Source: Duganella sp. CF402 (GTDB lineage: Bacteria; Pseudomonadota; Gammaproteobacteria; Burkholderiales; Burkholderiaceae_D). Taken from it: 64,000 nucleotides of DNA. Numbering within the stretch: position 1 is the first letter of the stretch; each line of letters opens with the position of its first letter. This document shows positions 51,063 to 60,298 of the stretch, one piece after another. The translations under genes were made by a program, and so were the position numbers. The notes beneath the pieces were generated by a model. That model was not told the DNA's origin. It did no database searches and saw only the letters and a list, made by a program, of their open reading frames with translations. The stretch covers positions 56,048 to 120,047 of the forward strand of contig NZ_FOBG01000005.1 in NCBI RefSeq assembly GCF_900109645.1, given 5' to 3'.

Positions 51063-51992
51063 TTATTTGGTGCTGAACGACCAGCTGCGGCTGACATCCA
51101 CGCCGCCCACCGCGCCGTTGAAGCTGACGTCGTAGGTGGTGGCGCTGCGCAAGGGCGCCAGCGGCACGATGGCGGCGGCGCTGCTGCTGTCGTTGCTGGT
51201 GCCGTTGGCATAGCTCAGCAGGCGGGTCTCGAGCGCCGTGCCGCCGCGCGGCGTGACCGTAAAGCTGCGCACCAGTACCGTGCGGCCGTAGTCGGCGTGC
51301 ACGCTGATCGGGTAGCCGACTTCGTTGCGGTCCGGTACCGGATCGGGCGCTTCGTTGTCGCTGAAGAAATTCAGCGCCACATTGGTTTGATTGGCTACCG
51401 GGTAGACGGCCAGGCGTCCCTCGCCCAGTCCGCTCAAACCGTTCACGGCCGCGAAGTCGGCGGTGAAATAGGTGTAGCCGCCGCTCACGCTGGCCGCGCC
51501 GGTGCCGATTTCCTTGAACACCGGCTCGAAGATCACGAAGCGGTGGTAGATGGCGGCAATCAGTTCCTCGGCCTGGTAGAAGCCGGAGCCGCTGGTGGTG
51601 GCGGAAATCACTTCGCCGGCCGAATAGGAGCCGCTCAGCGTGTAGCCGGCGGCGAGCAGGCGGTTGGTCAGCGCCACGCCGGTAAAGCCGGGCTGGCCGG
51701 GCGTTTGCTCGTGGGTGATGGTGCGGTTCAGGCGCTGGTAGTCTGAATGCCCCTGCGCCGCCACATCGATCAGGCTGTTGCGGGCGAGGGTGGTCAGGCC
51801 GACCTGGTTGCGCCGGTAGTTGAACCAGTTGTAGCCGTCGGTGGCGGTATTGCCCGTGAGCGTGGGCGCGCCCGGCTCTTGCGTGGGCGGCGTGATGACC
51901 GGTCCGCTGTTGCTGGTGCTGTCGCTGCCACCGCCACAGGCGGCCAGCAGGGCACACAGCAACGCTGCGGGGAGAATGCGCGATTTCTTCAT
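51063..51992 (-). CDS. CAP-domain (SCP/PR1) lipoprotein
   Basis: 309 residues. Lipobox LLAACGGG gives an outer-membrane lipoprotein, followed by a Ser/Thr/Pro linker. CAP domain from about residue 50: YNWFNYRRNQVGLTTLARN, then AAQGHSDYQRLNR, then AGEVIS and YHRFVIFEPVFKEIGTG. The His and Glu of the CAP cavity are present (GHSDY, AGEV). The C-terminal ~100 residues form an Ig-like domain. Role of bacterial CAP proteins is mostly unknown. Confidence 0.85.
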   Translation of the reverse strand: MKKSRILPAALLCALLAACGGGSDSTSNSGPVITPPTQEPGAPTLTGNTATDGYNWFNYRRNQVGLTTLARNSLIDVAAQGHSDYQRLNRTITHEQTPGQPGFTGVALTNRLLAAGYTLSGSYSAGEVISATTSGSGFYQAEELIAAIYHRFVIFEPVFKEIGTGAASVSGGYTYFTADFAAVNGLSGLGEGRLAVYPVANQTNVALNFFSDNEAPDPVPDRNEVGYPISVHADYGRTVLVRSFTVTPRGGTALETRLLSYANGTSNDSSSAAAIVPLAPLRSATTYDVSFNGAVGGVDVSRSWSFSTK

Positions 51993-52080
51993 GATGGGTA
52001 AATTCTATGCCGGATTTCAAAACCGCCGCACCCGTTACACATGGTAAGCTTGCCGTCTATTTTTTCGGGATGCACCAGTT

Positions 52081-52860
52081 TTGAAGCCTTTACACCATCC
52101 GCGCATGCAGCGCGCCAAGTTTGCCTTGCCCAGCATGGTCACCCTGATGTCGATCGCTTGCGGCTTTGGCAGTATCGTCATTTCGGTCGACAACGCGTTG
52201 ATCGGCGCGGCGCACGACTACCGCCTGGCGGCCGTGCTGCTGGTGCTGGCCGGCGTGTTCGACGCGCTGGACGGCATGGTGGCGCGCGCCACCAACACCC
52301 AGTCCGACTTCGGCATGCAGCTCGATTCGATTGCGGATGTGATGAACTTCGGCTGCGCGCCGGGCTTGCTGCTGTATTGCTGGGGCTTCCAGCAACTGGG
52401 ACTCGAGCATCCGACCCTGCTGCGCTTGGGCGGCATGGCCAGCTTCTTCTTTGTCGCGTGCGGCGCGCTGCGGCTGGCGCGCTTCAATGTGAATGTGGGC
52501 CGCACCGACCCGCGCTACTTTGTCGGCATGCCGATCACGGCCGGCGCGGCCTGTGTGGCTTCAGTGGTGGTGGCGTGGCCGGAGCCGGCGGCTACCGTGT
52601 TGCAAGGCGTGTGGGTGGTGCTGCTGCTGTTCGTGGTGGGTACGCTGATGGTGTCGACCGTGCGCTTCCCGAGTTCCAAGCAAAAGAAAAGCTGGACTGC
52701 GCTGGTGGTATTGCTGATTAACCTCGGCCTGCTGGCCTGGCTGCAAGCGGTGTACTTCGTGCTGTTCTTTGCCTTCTACATCGGCCTGACGCTGGCGCTG
52801 AACGCGGCGTGGAGGACCGGCTGGACGGGCGTCGCCCCGCCGGTCGTCTACGAGGATTAA
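52081..52860 (+). CDS. pssA: CDP-diacylglycerol-serine O-phosphatidyltransferase
   Basis: 259 residues from TTG 52081, or 251 from ATG 52105 (MQRAKFALPSMVTLMS); the start is undecided. The CDP-alcohol phosphotransferase motif D-G-x2-A-R-x8-G-x3-D-x3-D is complete: DALDGMVARATNTQSDFGMQ continuing LDSIADV. Six to eight hydrophobic helices. It makes phosphatidylserine, precursor of phosphatidylethanolamine, in the inner membrane. Convergent with the aldo/keto reductase gene nine bases later. Confidence 0.9.
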   Translation: MKPLHHPRMQRAKFALPSMVTLMSIACGFGSIVISVDNALIGAAHDYRLAAVLLVLAGVFDALDGMVARATNTQSDFGMQLDSIADVMNFGCAPGLLLYCWGFQQLGLEHPTLLRLGGMASFFFVACGALRLARFNVNVGRTDPRYFVGMPITAGAACVASVVVAWPEPAATVLQGVWVVLLLFVVGTLMVSTVRFPSSKQKKSWTALVVLLINLGLLAWLQAVYFVLFFAFYIGLTLALNAAWRTGWTGVAPPVVYED

Positions 52861-52869
52861 GCTCGCAGT

Positions 52870-53781
52870 TTAAGCTACCTCGTGGCCACGGGCCGCGCGC
52901 AGGATCTCAAACCACTGGCTGCGGCTCAGGCTGAACTGGGTCGCTTCCACCGCTTCTTTTACTGCTGCAATGCGGCCCGAACCGGTCAACGGCACCGGGC
53001 GGCTTGGCAGCTGCATAATCCACGCAAACACTACCGCGCCGAACGGGCGCTGCAACTCGTCGGCGACCTTCTGGATCACGCCGCGCACGCGCACGCCGGC
53101 CGCGTCGTCGCTGCTGAACAGGCGGCCGCCCGCCAGCGGCGACCAGATCATCGGCGCCACGCCCAGGTCTTGCAGGCCGTCGAAGGTTTCGTCGAACATC
53201 GGCGCCACGTGCAGCGGCGAGAACTCCACCTGGTTGGTGGCCAGCGGAATGCGGCGGTTCAGGCTTTCAAATTGATGGCGAGTGAAGTTGGACACGCCGA
53301 AGTGCTTGACCTTGCCATCAGCTTTCAATTTCTGGAACGCGCCGGCGATTTCATCGAAATTCATCAGCGGATCCGGGCGGTGGATCAGCAGCAGGTCGAG
53401 GTGGTCGGTGCCCAGCTGGCGCAGCGAATTCTCGGCCGAGGCGATGATGTGGCTGGCGCTGGTGTCATAGTGCTGGATGGTGTGCTCCGGGCGCGCCGCG
53501 TTCACCAGCTTGATGCCGCACTTGCTGACGATCTGCATTTTGTCGCGCAGCGAAGGCTGCAGCGCCAGCGCTGCGCCGAACGTGGCTTCCACGCCATAGC
53601 CGCCGTAGATATCGGCGTGGTCGAAACTGGTCACGCCCAACGCCAGCGCCTGCTCGATCCATTCCACCCGCTGCTGGGGCGTCAGGTTCCATTCATTCAT
53701 GCGCCACATCCCGGCCACGATGCGCGACAGCGTCAGGCCGCCTTGGTAGGTCACGAGGGAGGGGCAGGTCAGGTCGGTCAT
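52870..53781 (-). CDS. Aldo/keto reductase (YdhF-like)
   Basis: 303 residues from ATG 53781, preferred over 53787 because GGAAAG is then eight bases away. TIM-barrel AKR features: GVTSFDHADIYGGYGVEATF with the catalytic Asp/Tyr, IVSKCGIK with the Lys, LLLIHRPDPLMNFDEIAGAF with the His, and HFGVSNFTRHQFE. The C-terminal NADPH site reads IPLTGSGRIAAVKEAVE-like (VPLTGSGRIAAVKEA). Substrate unknown. Confidence 0.9.
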   Translation of the reverse strand: MTDLTCPSLVTYQGGLTLSRIVAGMWRMNEWNLTPQQRVEWIEQALALGVTSFDHADIYGGYGVEATFGAALALQPSLRDKMQIVSKCGIKLVNAARPEHTIQHYDTSASHIIASAENSLRQLGTDHLDLLLIHRPDPLMNFDEIAGAFQKLKADGKVKHFGVSNFTRHQFESLNRRIPLATNQVEFSPLHVAPMFDETFDGLQDLGVAPMIWSPLAGGRLFSSDDAAGVRVRGVIQKVADELQRPFGAVVFAWIMQLPSRPVPLTGSGRIAAVKEAVEATQFSLSRSQWFEILRAARGHEVA

Positions 53782-53858
53782 CGGCATCTTTCCAGGTTAA
53801 GTGAGAGGCAGGAATTATAGTATGATCAGGACGTATGCTGACTCAACGGAGGGATCAA

Positions 53859-55157
53859 GTGGGATTGTTATCGTTTCTGAAATCGAAGCCGGAACCTCAA
53901 GCCACACCCGCCAGCGCGCCAACTGCTGCGCCCGCTGCACCGCCTCCGTCTGCCCCGGCTGCCGATGCTGTGATCACGCGTGTCGAGATCGTCGACGAGC
54001 GTCATCGCCTGTGCGGCTACCGTTTCAACGCGCCGCTGCCCGAGCAGGCCATGATCGATGCGCTGGTGGCCGGCCATATCACCGACTTCGCGCAAAAGCG
54101 CGTCGCCCTGGTGCAGATCACGATGGACGCGGTGGTGTTCAACCGCCACCTGCCGCTGGTGGCGCCGTACACGGTGTTCCTGCTGGATCGCAAGACAGCC
54201 AACCTGCCGGTCGACCAGATCGCCGGCCGCATCGCGGCCTTGCGCGAAACCGGCTGCAAGGTGGCGCTGCGCGGCGTCTCGCTCGATGCCGACGATGCGC
54301 CGCTGCTGGCCAAGTGCGACGTGGTGCTGCTGCACCTGCAGGAGCACACGCTGGCCGAGTTCCAGACCCTGTCCAAGCAGTTGCGCCTGCGCTATCCCGA
54401 CCTCAAGCTGGTGGTGGACGGTGTCGAGTCCTGGGACGAGCAGCGCATGTGTGCGTCGTGGGGCGCCAACTATTTCATGGGGCATTTCCTGACCACCACC
54501 GACAAGGTGGATCCGGACGCCAAGATCGATCAAAGCCGCATGACGTCGATCGAGCTGCTTAACCTGCTGCGCACCGATGCCGAATTGCCGGCCATGATCG
54601 AAGTCGCCAAGCGCGATCCGGGCATGACTTACCAGGTGCTGCAATGGGCGAACGCGCCGGGCAGCGGCCAGACCACCAAGGTCACCAGCCTGCAGCAGGC
54701 GTTCATGGTGCTGGGCCGCAACCAGCTGTATCGCGGCCTGACGGTGTCGATGTTCCGCCTCGGCGGCGGCGCCAACAAGGAGCGCGATGAATCGCTGCTG
54801 GAAGTGGCGCTGACGCGTGCGCGCTTCCTCGAGACGTGCAGCAAGCTGCCGCAGGCCAAGCGCGATGAGTTGTTCCTGGTCGGCTTGCTGTCGCTGTTCG
54901 ATGTGTTGTTGAGCGTGCCGATGGCTAACCTGGTCGGCAAGATGCATTTGTCGGACGATATCCGCGATGTGCTGCTGGGGAAAGAGGGCGCTTATGGCCC
55001 GTATCTGACGATGGTGCTGCTGCTGGAGCGGGACAAGGTCGACCGCGCGTTGGACATTGCGGCAACGCTGGAGATTGATATCGACGGCCTGCCGCAAGTG
55101 GGACAGGCCGCCTTCCAGTGGGCGCAGGAATCGATGCAACAGACCGGCGCCGACTAG
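53859..55157 (+). CDS. Degenerate EAL plus HDOD signalling protein
   Basis: 432 residues from GTG 53859, which has GGAGGG six bases upstream; an in-frame ATG at 53835 lacks a site. After a Pro/Ala-rich linker comes an EAL-like barrel (about 45-215) in which the E-A-L, DDFG and catalytic metal residues are not recognisable, so c-di-GMP hydrolysis is unlikely. The HDOD domain follows (about 230-400): IELLNLLRTDAELPAMIEVA, GMTYQVLQWANAP, SLQQAFMVLGRNQLYRGL. Such YuxH-type proteins act in signalling without known chemistry. Confidence 0.82.
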   Translation: MGLLSFLKSKPEPQATPASAPTAAPAAPPPSAPAADAVITRVEIVDERHRLCGYRFNAPLPEQAMIDALVAGHITDFAQKRVALVQITMDAVVFNRHLPLVAPYTVFLLDRKTANLPVDQIAGRIAALRETGCKVALRGVSLDADDAPLLAKCDVVLLHLQEHTLAEFQTLSKQLRLRYPDLKLVVDGVESWDEQRMCASWGANYFMGHFLTTTDKVDPDAKIDQSRMTSIELLNLLRTDAELPAMIEVAKRDPGMTYQVLQWANAPGSGQTTKVTSLQQAFMVLGRNQLYRGLTVSMFRLGGGANKERDESLLEVALTRARFLETCSKLPQAKRDELFLVGLLSLFDVLLSVPMANLVGKMHLSDDIRDVLLGKEGAYGPYLTMVLLLERDKVDRALDIAATLEIDIDGLPQVGQAAFQWAQESMQQTGAD

Positions 55158-55158
55158 C

Positions 55159-55276
55159 GTCATTCCGCCCACTGGGCGAAATGACTCCCGGCGCAGGCGG
55201 GCGGTCCGCCGCTGCGGTCCATGCTGAGCGTCCGAGCTCGGCGTTCTATGGGTTCCGGCCTGCGCCGGAACGACGC
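55159..55276. repeat. REPIN-like palindrome cluster between the HDOD gene and dacA
   Basis: Contains GTCATT-CCGCCCACTGGGCG-AATGAC (55159-55185) and GTTCCGGC-CTGC-GCCGGAAC (55251-55270). The second shares the core CCGGCCTGCGCCGG with the repeat at 40670-40749. The two lie between convergent genes and can serve as a bidirectional terminator. Confidence 0.65.
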
Positions 55277-55277
55277 G

Positions 55278-56423
55278 TTACTTCAACCACAGACGGATCG
55301 AATCCCAGGCGCGGCCGAAGATCGAGGCTTGCTCCACGGTCTCCAGCGCCACGACTGGGAGTTCCAGCATCGGCTTGCCGTCCACCACCATCTTCAGGGT
55401 GCCGACGCGGCTGTTCTCTGCCAGCGGGGCGACCAGCGGATCCTTGCGCTCCAGCGCCGGTTTCATCTTGCCCGCCACCCCCTTCGGCACGGTCACCATC
55501 ACGTCCTGCGCGAAGCCGATCTTGACGGCGTTCTTCGAACCTTTCCAGATCTCCGGCGTGGCGATCGGCTGGCCTTTCGAGTACAGCTTGACCGTGTCGA
55601 AGTTCTGGAAGCCCCAGTTCAGCAGCTTCTGGCTTTCCTGGGTACGCACCTGGTCCGACGAAGTGCCCAGCACCACCGAGATCAGGCGGCGCTCGCCGCT
55701 GCCGTTCGGACGCTTGGCCGAGGCGATCATGCAGTAGCCGGCCGCCTCGGTGTGGCCGGTTTTCATGCCGTCCACGGTCGGGTCCAGCCACAGCAGGCGG
55801 TTGCGGTTCGGCTGGGTGATCTTGTTGTAGGTGAAGGTCTTCACCGAATCAATCTTGTAGAACTCCGGGAAGTCCTTGATCACGTGCTGCGCCAGCTGCG
55901 ACAGGTCTTGCGCGGTCGAGTAGTTTTCCGGCGACGGCAGGCCGTGCGGGTTGGCGAAGTGGGTCGAGGTCAGGCCCAGGCGCTGGGCTTCCTTGTTCAT
56001 CAGCACCACGAAGGCGGACTCGTCGCCGGCAACGGCTTCGGCCAGCGCCACGGCGGCGTCGTTACCCGACTGCACCATCAGGCCGTACAGCAGGTCGTTG
56101 ATGCTGACCGGGGTGGCCGGGTCGATGAACATCTTCGAGCTGGAGGAGTCCACTTTCCACGCCTTGGTCGAGACGTTGACCATCTGGTTCAGCGCGATCT
56201 TCTTGTCGCGCAGCGCGCCGAAGGTCACGTAGGCGGTCATGATCTTGGTCAGCGAGGCCGGCTCAATGCGGGCGTTCGGATCCTGCGAGGCGATGATCTG
56301 GCCGCTGGTGGCGTCCAGCAGCAGCCAGGATTTGGCGGCGATGGTCGGGGCCGGCAGCGTCTGCGCCACGGCCGAGGTCATCAACATCACACTGGTGGCC
56401 AGTGCCGCGATAATTTTCTTCAT
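55278..56423 (-). CDS. dacA: D-alanyl-D-alanine carboxypeptidase (PBP5/6 type)
   Basis: 381 residues. Signal peptide of ~20 residues. Serine peptidase S11 motifs: SLTK with Ser57 and Lys60, SGN at 119-121 and KTG at 221-223. A C-terminal beta domain (PBP5_C) and an amphipathic anchor WDSIRLWLK at the end attach it to the periplasmic face. It trims the terminal D-Ala of peptidoglycan stem peptides. Confidence 0.95.
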   Translation of the reverse strand: MKKIIAALATSVMLMTSAVAQTLPAPTIAAKSWLLLDATSGQIIASQDPNARIEPASLTKIMTAYVTFGALRDKKIALNQMVNVSTKAWKVDSSSSKMFIDPATPVSINDLLYGLMVQSGNDAAVALAEAVAGDESAFVVLMNKEAQRLGLTSTHFANPHGLPSPENYSTAQDLSQLAQHVIKDFPEFYKIDSVKTFTYNKITQPNRNRLLWLDPTVDGMKTGHTEAAGYCMIASAKRPNGSGERRLISVVLGTSSDQVRTQESQKLLNWGFQNFDTVKLYSKGQPIATPEIWKGSKNAVKIGFAQDVMVTVPKGVAGKMKPALERKDPLVAPLAENSRVGTLKMVVDGKPMLELPVVALETVEQASIFGRAWDSIRLWLK

Positions 56424-56466
56424 GTGATCTGGTGGTAAAAGTTAAAAGCCCGATGATTATAGTTGC

Positions 56467-57135
56467 TTAGTCCGCGTTTGCGGTGTCCGTTTCAGCGTCG
56501 GTTAAGCCGCTGCCGCCCCACAATTGCGTGACCCAGCTCTTGATGTGGCCGAGCTTGCGGTGGAAGAAGTGGTCGGCGCCGGGGATCACGATCACCGGGA
56601 TATCCTGCGGGCGCAGCCAGTCCAGCACGTCGATCAGCGGGATGGTGTCGTCGTTCTCGCCGTGGATCAGGATGGTGTCCGCCGGGATGTCGGCCATCTG
56701 CCATTTCTTGGCGGCCGCGCCGACCAGCACCAGGCGCTCGGCCGGCGTGCCGGCGGCGGCCAGGCGCTGCGCCAGGTGGGTCTGGACATAGGTGCCGAAC
56801 GAGAAGCCCGACAGCGCCACCGGCAGGCCGGGGAATTTTTCGGTCATCCACGCATGCAGGATGGCCATGTCGTCGGTTTCGCCCTGGCCGTGGTCATGTA
56901 CGCCCTCCGATTTGCCGACGCCGCGGAAGTTAATGCGCGCCACCACGTAGCCGAGGTTGACGAAGGTGCGCATCAGGGTCACGGCCACCTTGTTGTCCAT
57001 CGTGCCGCCGTACAGCGGATGCGGGTGCGCCACCAGCGCCACGCCGCGCGGCGCGGCGTCGTCCGCCGGGTAATCGATCACGCCTTCCATTTGGCCGGCG
57101 CCGCCGGCCAGGGTGAATTTTTCGCTCTTGTTCAT
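56467..57135 (-). CDS. Alpha/beta hydrolase
   Basis: 222 residues. GVALVAHPHPLYGGTMDNKV, RINFRGVGKSEG and GFSFGTYV (nucleophile elbow G-x-S-x-G) with a final GADHFFHRKL for the His and IHGENDDTIPL for the Asp: complete catalytic triad of the CocE/dienelactone-type hydrolase family. Six bases after the ferredoxin gene, so it is the last gene of the Mla-like operon. Substrate unknown. Confidence 0.88.
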   Translation of the reverse strand: MNKSEKFTLAGGAGQMEGVIDYPADDAAPRGVALVAHPHPLYGGTMDNKVAVTLMRTFVNLGYVVARINFRGVGKSEGVHDHGQGETDDMAILHAWMTEKFPGLPVALSGFSFGTYVQTHLAQRLAAAGTPAERLVLVGAAAKKWQMADIPADTILIHGENDDTIPLIDVLDWLRPQDIPVIVIPGADHFFHRKLGHIKSWVTQLWGGSGLTDAETDTANAD

Positions 57136-57140
57136 AGTTC

Positions 57141-57458
57141 TCAGATTTTCAGACGTTCCACAACCTTGCCGTTGACCAGATGGCTGTCGATGATTTCATC
57201 GATGTCGCTGGTGTCGACGTAGGTGTACCAGGTGCCTTCCGGATAGACCACCATCACCGGGCCTTCCTCGCAGCGGTCGAGGCAGCCGGCCTGGTTGATG
57301 CGCACCTTGCCGGCGCCGTTCAGGTTGAGTTCCTTGCAGCGCTTCTTGGCGTGCTTTTGGGCGGTTTCGGCGCCGTGGTCGCCGCAGCTGTTGCGGCCGT
57401 CGTCACGCTTGTTCATGCAGAAGAAGACGTGGTGCTTGAAGTATTGGTTGTCGCTCAT
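57141..57458 (-). CDS. Thioredoxin-like [2Fe-2S] ferredoxin
   Basis: 105 residues. FFCMNKRDDGRNSCGDHG and INQAGCLDRCEEGPVMVVYP give the four cysteines of the Shethna-type thioredoxin-fold [2Fe-2S] protein (C-x10-12-C ... C-x3-C). It carries electrons; partner unknown. It lies between the VanZ gene and the hydrolase in one minus-strand operon. Confidence 0.92.
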   Translation of the reverse strand: MSDNQYFKHHVFFCMNKRDDGRNSCGDHGAETAQKHAKKRCKELNLNGAGKVRINQAGCLDRCEEGPVMVVYPEGTWYTYVDTSDIDEIIDSHLVNGKVVERLKI

Positions 57459-57485
57459 GGCGGTGCCTCTTTAAAGTCGTAGCCG

Positions 57486-58730
57486 CTATGATACCTTGGC
57501 CGCGTTTAGCTTGTGGGCCGGGAGCCACAGGAACCAGACCGCAAAGAACGGCCACATCAGCGACAGGAACTGGGCCGCGCCGTTGAAATTCAGGAATTTG
57601 CCCTGCACCCATGTTTGCAAAGTGGCCACGAAATACGGGTTGGCCGGGGTGGTGTTGATGATGACCAGGCCCAGCAGCAGGGTGGTCACGGCCAGCCGCC
57701 GCTGCGCCACATGCGGCGCGTAGGCCAGGCCGGCCAGCATGATGGCGCCGATCAGGAAGCCGCCCTGGGCGCCGGGGGTGATCCAGACGAAAGCATTCTC
57801 GGGCGCGAACAGCAGGGCCGAGGCCAGCGCTTTCACGATCACCGAGGCGGCGATCATCAGCCCCACCAGCAGCCCGCGCGGCGAGGGCTTGCGCATCAGG
57901 CACAGCAGGGTCAGGCCGGCGCCCACCATGCCGCAGGCGGTGATGATGGTTTCGGACAGCCAGTATTGCTCCACCGTCAGGTCGACGTCGGGGCGCACGA
58001 AGCTGGCGAGATCGATCTCCATGTCCAGCAGCTGCGACAGCCATTCGGACAGGATGGGCAACAGCTGGCCCAGGCCGTACAGGAAGTTTTGCGGGTAGAT
58101 TTGCGCCAGCGGCCACAGGGCCAGCAGCACCAGGCCCTGGCTGGCATGCGGCGCGAACCAGGCCTGGCGCAGGCGCTGCAGCTGGCTTTGGTCGAGCAGG
58201 CGGCGCACCGTCAGCACGCCGATCAGGCCGCCGATGGCGCAGCCGGCGGCGTTGGTGTAGAAGTCCAGGTTGGAGGAGACGCGGCTGGGCAGGTAGGTCT
58301 GCACCGCCTCCATCGTGCCGGACACCAGCAGGCCGGCGGCGGCGGTGATCAGCAGCGCCAGGATGCCTTTGACGCGCGGGTACAGCGCGTAGGCGATCAG
58401 CGTGCCGAACGGGATGTAGCCGATGATGTTGATGATGGCGTCGAACTTGGTCCAGTAGCGCGGCATGCTGGTCGTCTCGAGGAAGATCAGCGGCGACAGG
58501 CCTTGGTTGTGCCAGCCGGAGAACGGGAACCAGCTGGCGTAGACGATCAGCAGCAGGTAAGCCAGCAGCGCCGCGCGCGTGATGGGCGAGGTCTTGCTCA
58601 TTGGCGCGATCGGCGGCCGGGCGGAGGTGGCGGAGCTGGCAGTCTCGGCGCCCGGTGCGGCTTGCGCATCCGCCGTAGGCGCAGGCGCGGCTTCGCGCGC
58701 TGCGTCTTGCGGCGGCAGGTTCTCCGTCAT
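57486..58730 (-). CDS. VanZ-family membrane protein
   Basis: 414 residues with about nine to ten hydrophobic segments after an Ala/Pro-rich cytosolic N-terminus. VanZ-like core: LLIVYASWFPFSGW, DAIINIIGYIPFGTLIAYAL, and the later RVSSNLDFYTNAAGCAIGGL. Homology to VanZ of glycopeptide resistance does not imply resistance. It starts inside the lipoprotein stop (ATGA), so it is co-transcribed with the Mla-like transporter. Longer than simple VanZ proteins (~160 aa). Confidence 0.85.
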   Translation of the reverse strand: MTENLPPQDAAREAAPAPTADAQAAPGAETASSATSARPPIAPMSKTSPITRAALLAYLLLIVYASWFPFSGWHNQGLSPLIFLETTSMPRYWTKFDAIINIIGYIPFGTLIAYALYPRVKGILALLITAAAGLLVSGTMEAVQTYLPSRVSSNLDFYTNAAGCAIGGLIGVLTVRRLLDQSQLQRLRQAWFAPHASQGLVLLALWPLAQIYPQNFLYGLGQLLPILSEWLSQLLDMEIDLASFVRPDVDLTVEQYWLSETIITACGMVGAGLTLLCLMRKPSPRGLLVGLMIAASVIVKALASALLFAPENAFVWITPGAQGGFLIGAIMLAGLAYAPHVAQRRLAVTTLLLGLVIINTTPANPYFVATLQTWVQGKFLNFNGAAQFLSLMWPFFAVWFLWLPAHKLNAAKVS

Positions 58731-59350
58731 TTCGACGGCGGCAGCGCCGCCAGCCAGGTGAGCAGGTCGGCAGCGACGGCGTCGCTGGCGTCGGCCAGTG
58801 CGCGCGCGCCGCCGGCGGCATCGGCGCTCGGCGCCGCAACGCTGCCGCTAAAGGTCCTCTGGTCCACCAGCTGGTGGTTGCGGAACACCGAGGCGCGCAA
58901 ACTCAGCACGCCCTTGCTGCTGGTGGCGCTGTCGAAGTTCTGCGCGAAATCCTCCACCTCCATGCGCAGCACCGTGGCGCTGGCGGCGGCATCGGTGGTC
59001 GACAGCACCTTCACGCCGGCCTGCGACAGGCGCGCTTTCATGCGTTGGGTGAGCAACTGCGCCGGGGTGCTGACCCACTGGTTGTATGCGTAAGGACGCG
59101 ATTGACGTGCATCGGAATACAGCAGGCGGTAATGCATGCGCTCGGTGTCCAGCGCCGCCGGGCCGCTGACATCGGCCACGATGATCGCGCCGATCTTGCT
59201 GGCGCTGGCCGGCGCCGGGCCGGCGGTGCTGGCGGCAGCGGGCAGCGGTCCGAAATCATACTGCGCGGTCGGCGAACCTTTGCTGGCGCACGCGGCCAAG
59301 GCGAACGCGATGGCTACGACGGCGGCGTTACGGATGGTGGTCGTCATCAT
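58727..59350 (-). CDS. ABC-type transport auxiliary lipoprotein (PqiC/MlaD-partner type)
   Basis: 207 residues. Lipobox FALAACAS. The body YDFGPLP, then ERMHYRLLYSDARQSRPYAY with NQWVSTPAQLLTQRM, is typical of the ABC_trans_aux (DUF330) family that forms the outer-membrane partner of MCE proteins. It likely receives lipid from the MlaD-type protein encoded nine bases upstream. Confidence 0.9.
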   Translation of the reverse strand: MMTTTIRNAAVVAIAFALAACASKGSPTAQYDFGPLPAAASTAGPAPASASKIGAIIVADVSGPAALDTERMHYRLLYSDARQSRPYAYNQWVSTPAQLLTQRMKARLSQAGVKVLSTTDAAASATVLRMEVEDFAQNFDSATSSKGVLSLRASVFRNHQLVDQRTFSGSVAAPSADAAGGARALADASDAVAADLLTWLAALPPSK

Positions 59351-59359
59351 CTCGGTTCC

Positions 59360-60298
59360 TTATTTGCTCTGGGCGTTGAAGCCTTCTTCACCGGGGCCGG
59401 GCGGCGTGCCTGGCGCGCCGAAGATCAGGCTTTGCGGACGGTCGTTAATCTTGTTCATGGTCTTGCGCAGCGCGCGCATCGACGCGCGGGTGTCGTCGGA
59501 CAGCGAATTCACTTGCGGCAGCGTGTCCAGCTCAATGCCGCCGGCCACCGCATCCACCGAGCCGCCGATGCGTTCCACCGTATTGGTGATGCGATCGATC
59601 GGGCCGCCCTTGGCTTGCAGGTTGGTGGTCAGCTTGTTGACGTCAGTAGCCAGCGCGGTCACCGAATTCAGCGTTTTCTGGGTCTGGTCGGCCAGCGCGG
59701 GCAGCTTGTCGATGGTCGGCTGCAGTTTTTCCGGCAGCTCGCGGTACTTCTGCGCTGTCTCGCTCACATCGGCAAACGCACCGAGGATGACCTTCTGGTT
59801 GTCCGCATTGAGCAGCGTATTCAGGCGGCGCGTCACTTCCTCGGTCTGCGTCAGGATCTCCTTGCCGCGCTTTTCGATCTGGTCGAACAGGCCCGGGCGC
59901 AGCGGAATACGTGCCGGATGGTCGCTGCTCGTTGGCAGCAGCGGCGACCCTACCTTGTCGTCATCGAGCGCGATGAAGGCGATGCCGGTCACGCCTTGAT
60001 AACCCAGGCCGGCGAACGTGGTGGTGGTAATCGGCGCATCGGTGTTGATGTTCAGCGTGACGAGGATTTGTCCGGCCACTTTGGGATCAAAGGCGATGCC
60101 GCCGACGCGGCCCACCTCCAGGCCGCGATAGCGCACCGGCGCTTGCGGGTTCAAGCCGGGAACCGCCTGCGCGGTGGCGATCACGTACGGCACGCGCTCG
60201 ACGCGGTCGCGGTTGAACCAAAGGCCGTACAGGATCGCCGCTATCAGCAGCGTGATCGTGAAGAAGCCGGTAGTGAGGGCATGGGATCGGTTTTCCAT
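59360..60298 (-). CDS. MlaD/MCE-domain lipid-binding protein
   Basis: 312 residues from ATG 60298 (MENRSHALTTGFFTITLLIA), which overlaps the ATPase stop. One N-terminal transmembrane helix, then the MCE domain (about 40-115): PGLNPQAPVRYRGLEVGRVG followed by VTLNINTDAPITTTTFAGLG. A long helical part with heptads (about 150-280) would form the periplasmic bridge. It works with the permease/ATPase of the same operon in phospholipid traffic. Confidence 0.92.
   Translation of the reverse strand: MENRSHALTTGFFTITLLIAAILYGLWFNRDRVERVPYVIATAQAVPGLNPQAPVRYRGLEVGRVGGIAFDPKVAGQILVTLNINTDAPITTTTFAGLGYQGVTGIAFIALDDDKVGSPLLPTSSDHPARIPLRPGLFDQIEKRGKEILTQTEEVTRRLNTLLNADNQKVILGAFADVSETAQKYRELPEKLQPTIDKLPALADQTQKTLNSVTALATDVNKLTTNLQAKGGPIDRITNTVERIGGSVDAVAGGIELDTLPQVNSLSDDTRASMRALRKTMNKINDRPQSLIFGAPGTPPGPGEEGFNAQSK

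Noticed and set aside
57403..58839. 478-residue minus-strand ORF over the VanZ gene and the 655-residue plus-strand ORF at 58874-60841
   Set aside because: Pro/Ala/Arg-rich or His/Arg-rich shadow frames with no domain; the VanZ and Mla frames have recognisable proteins and coupled starts.
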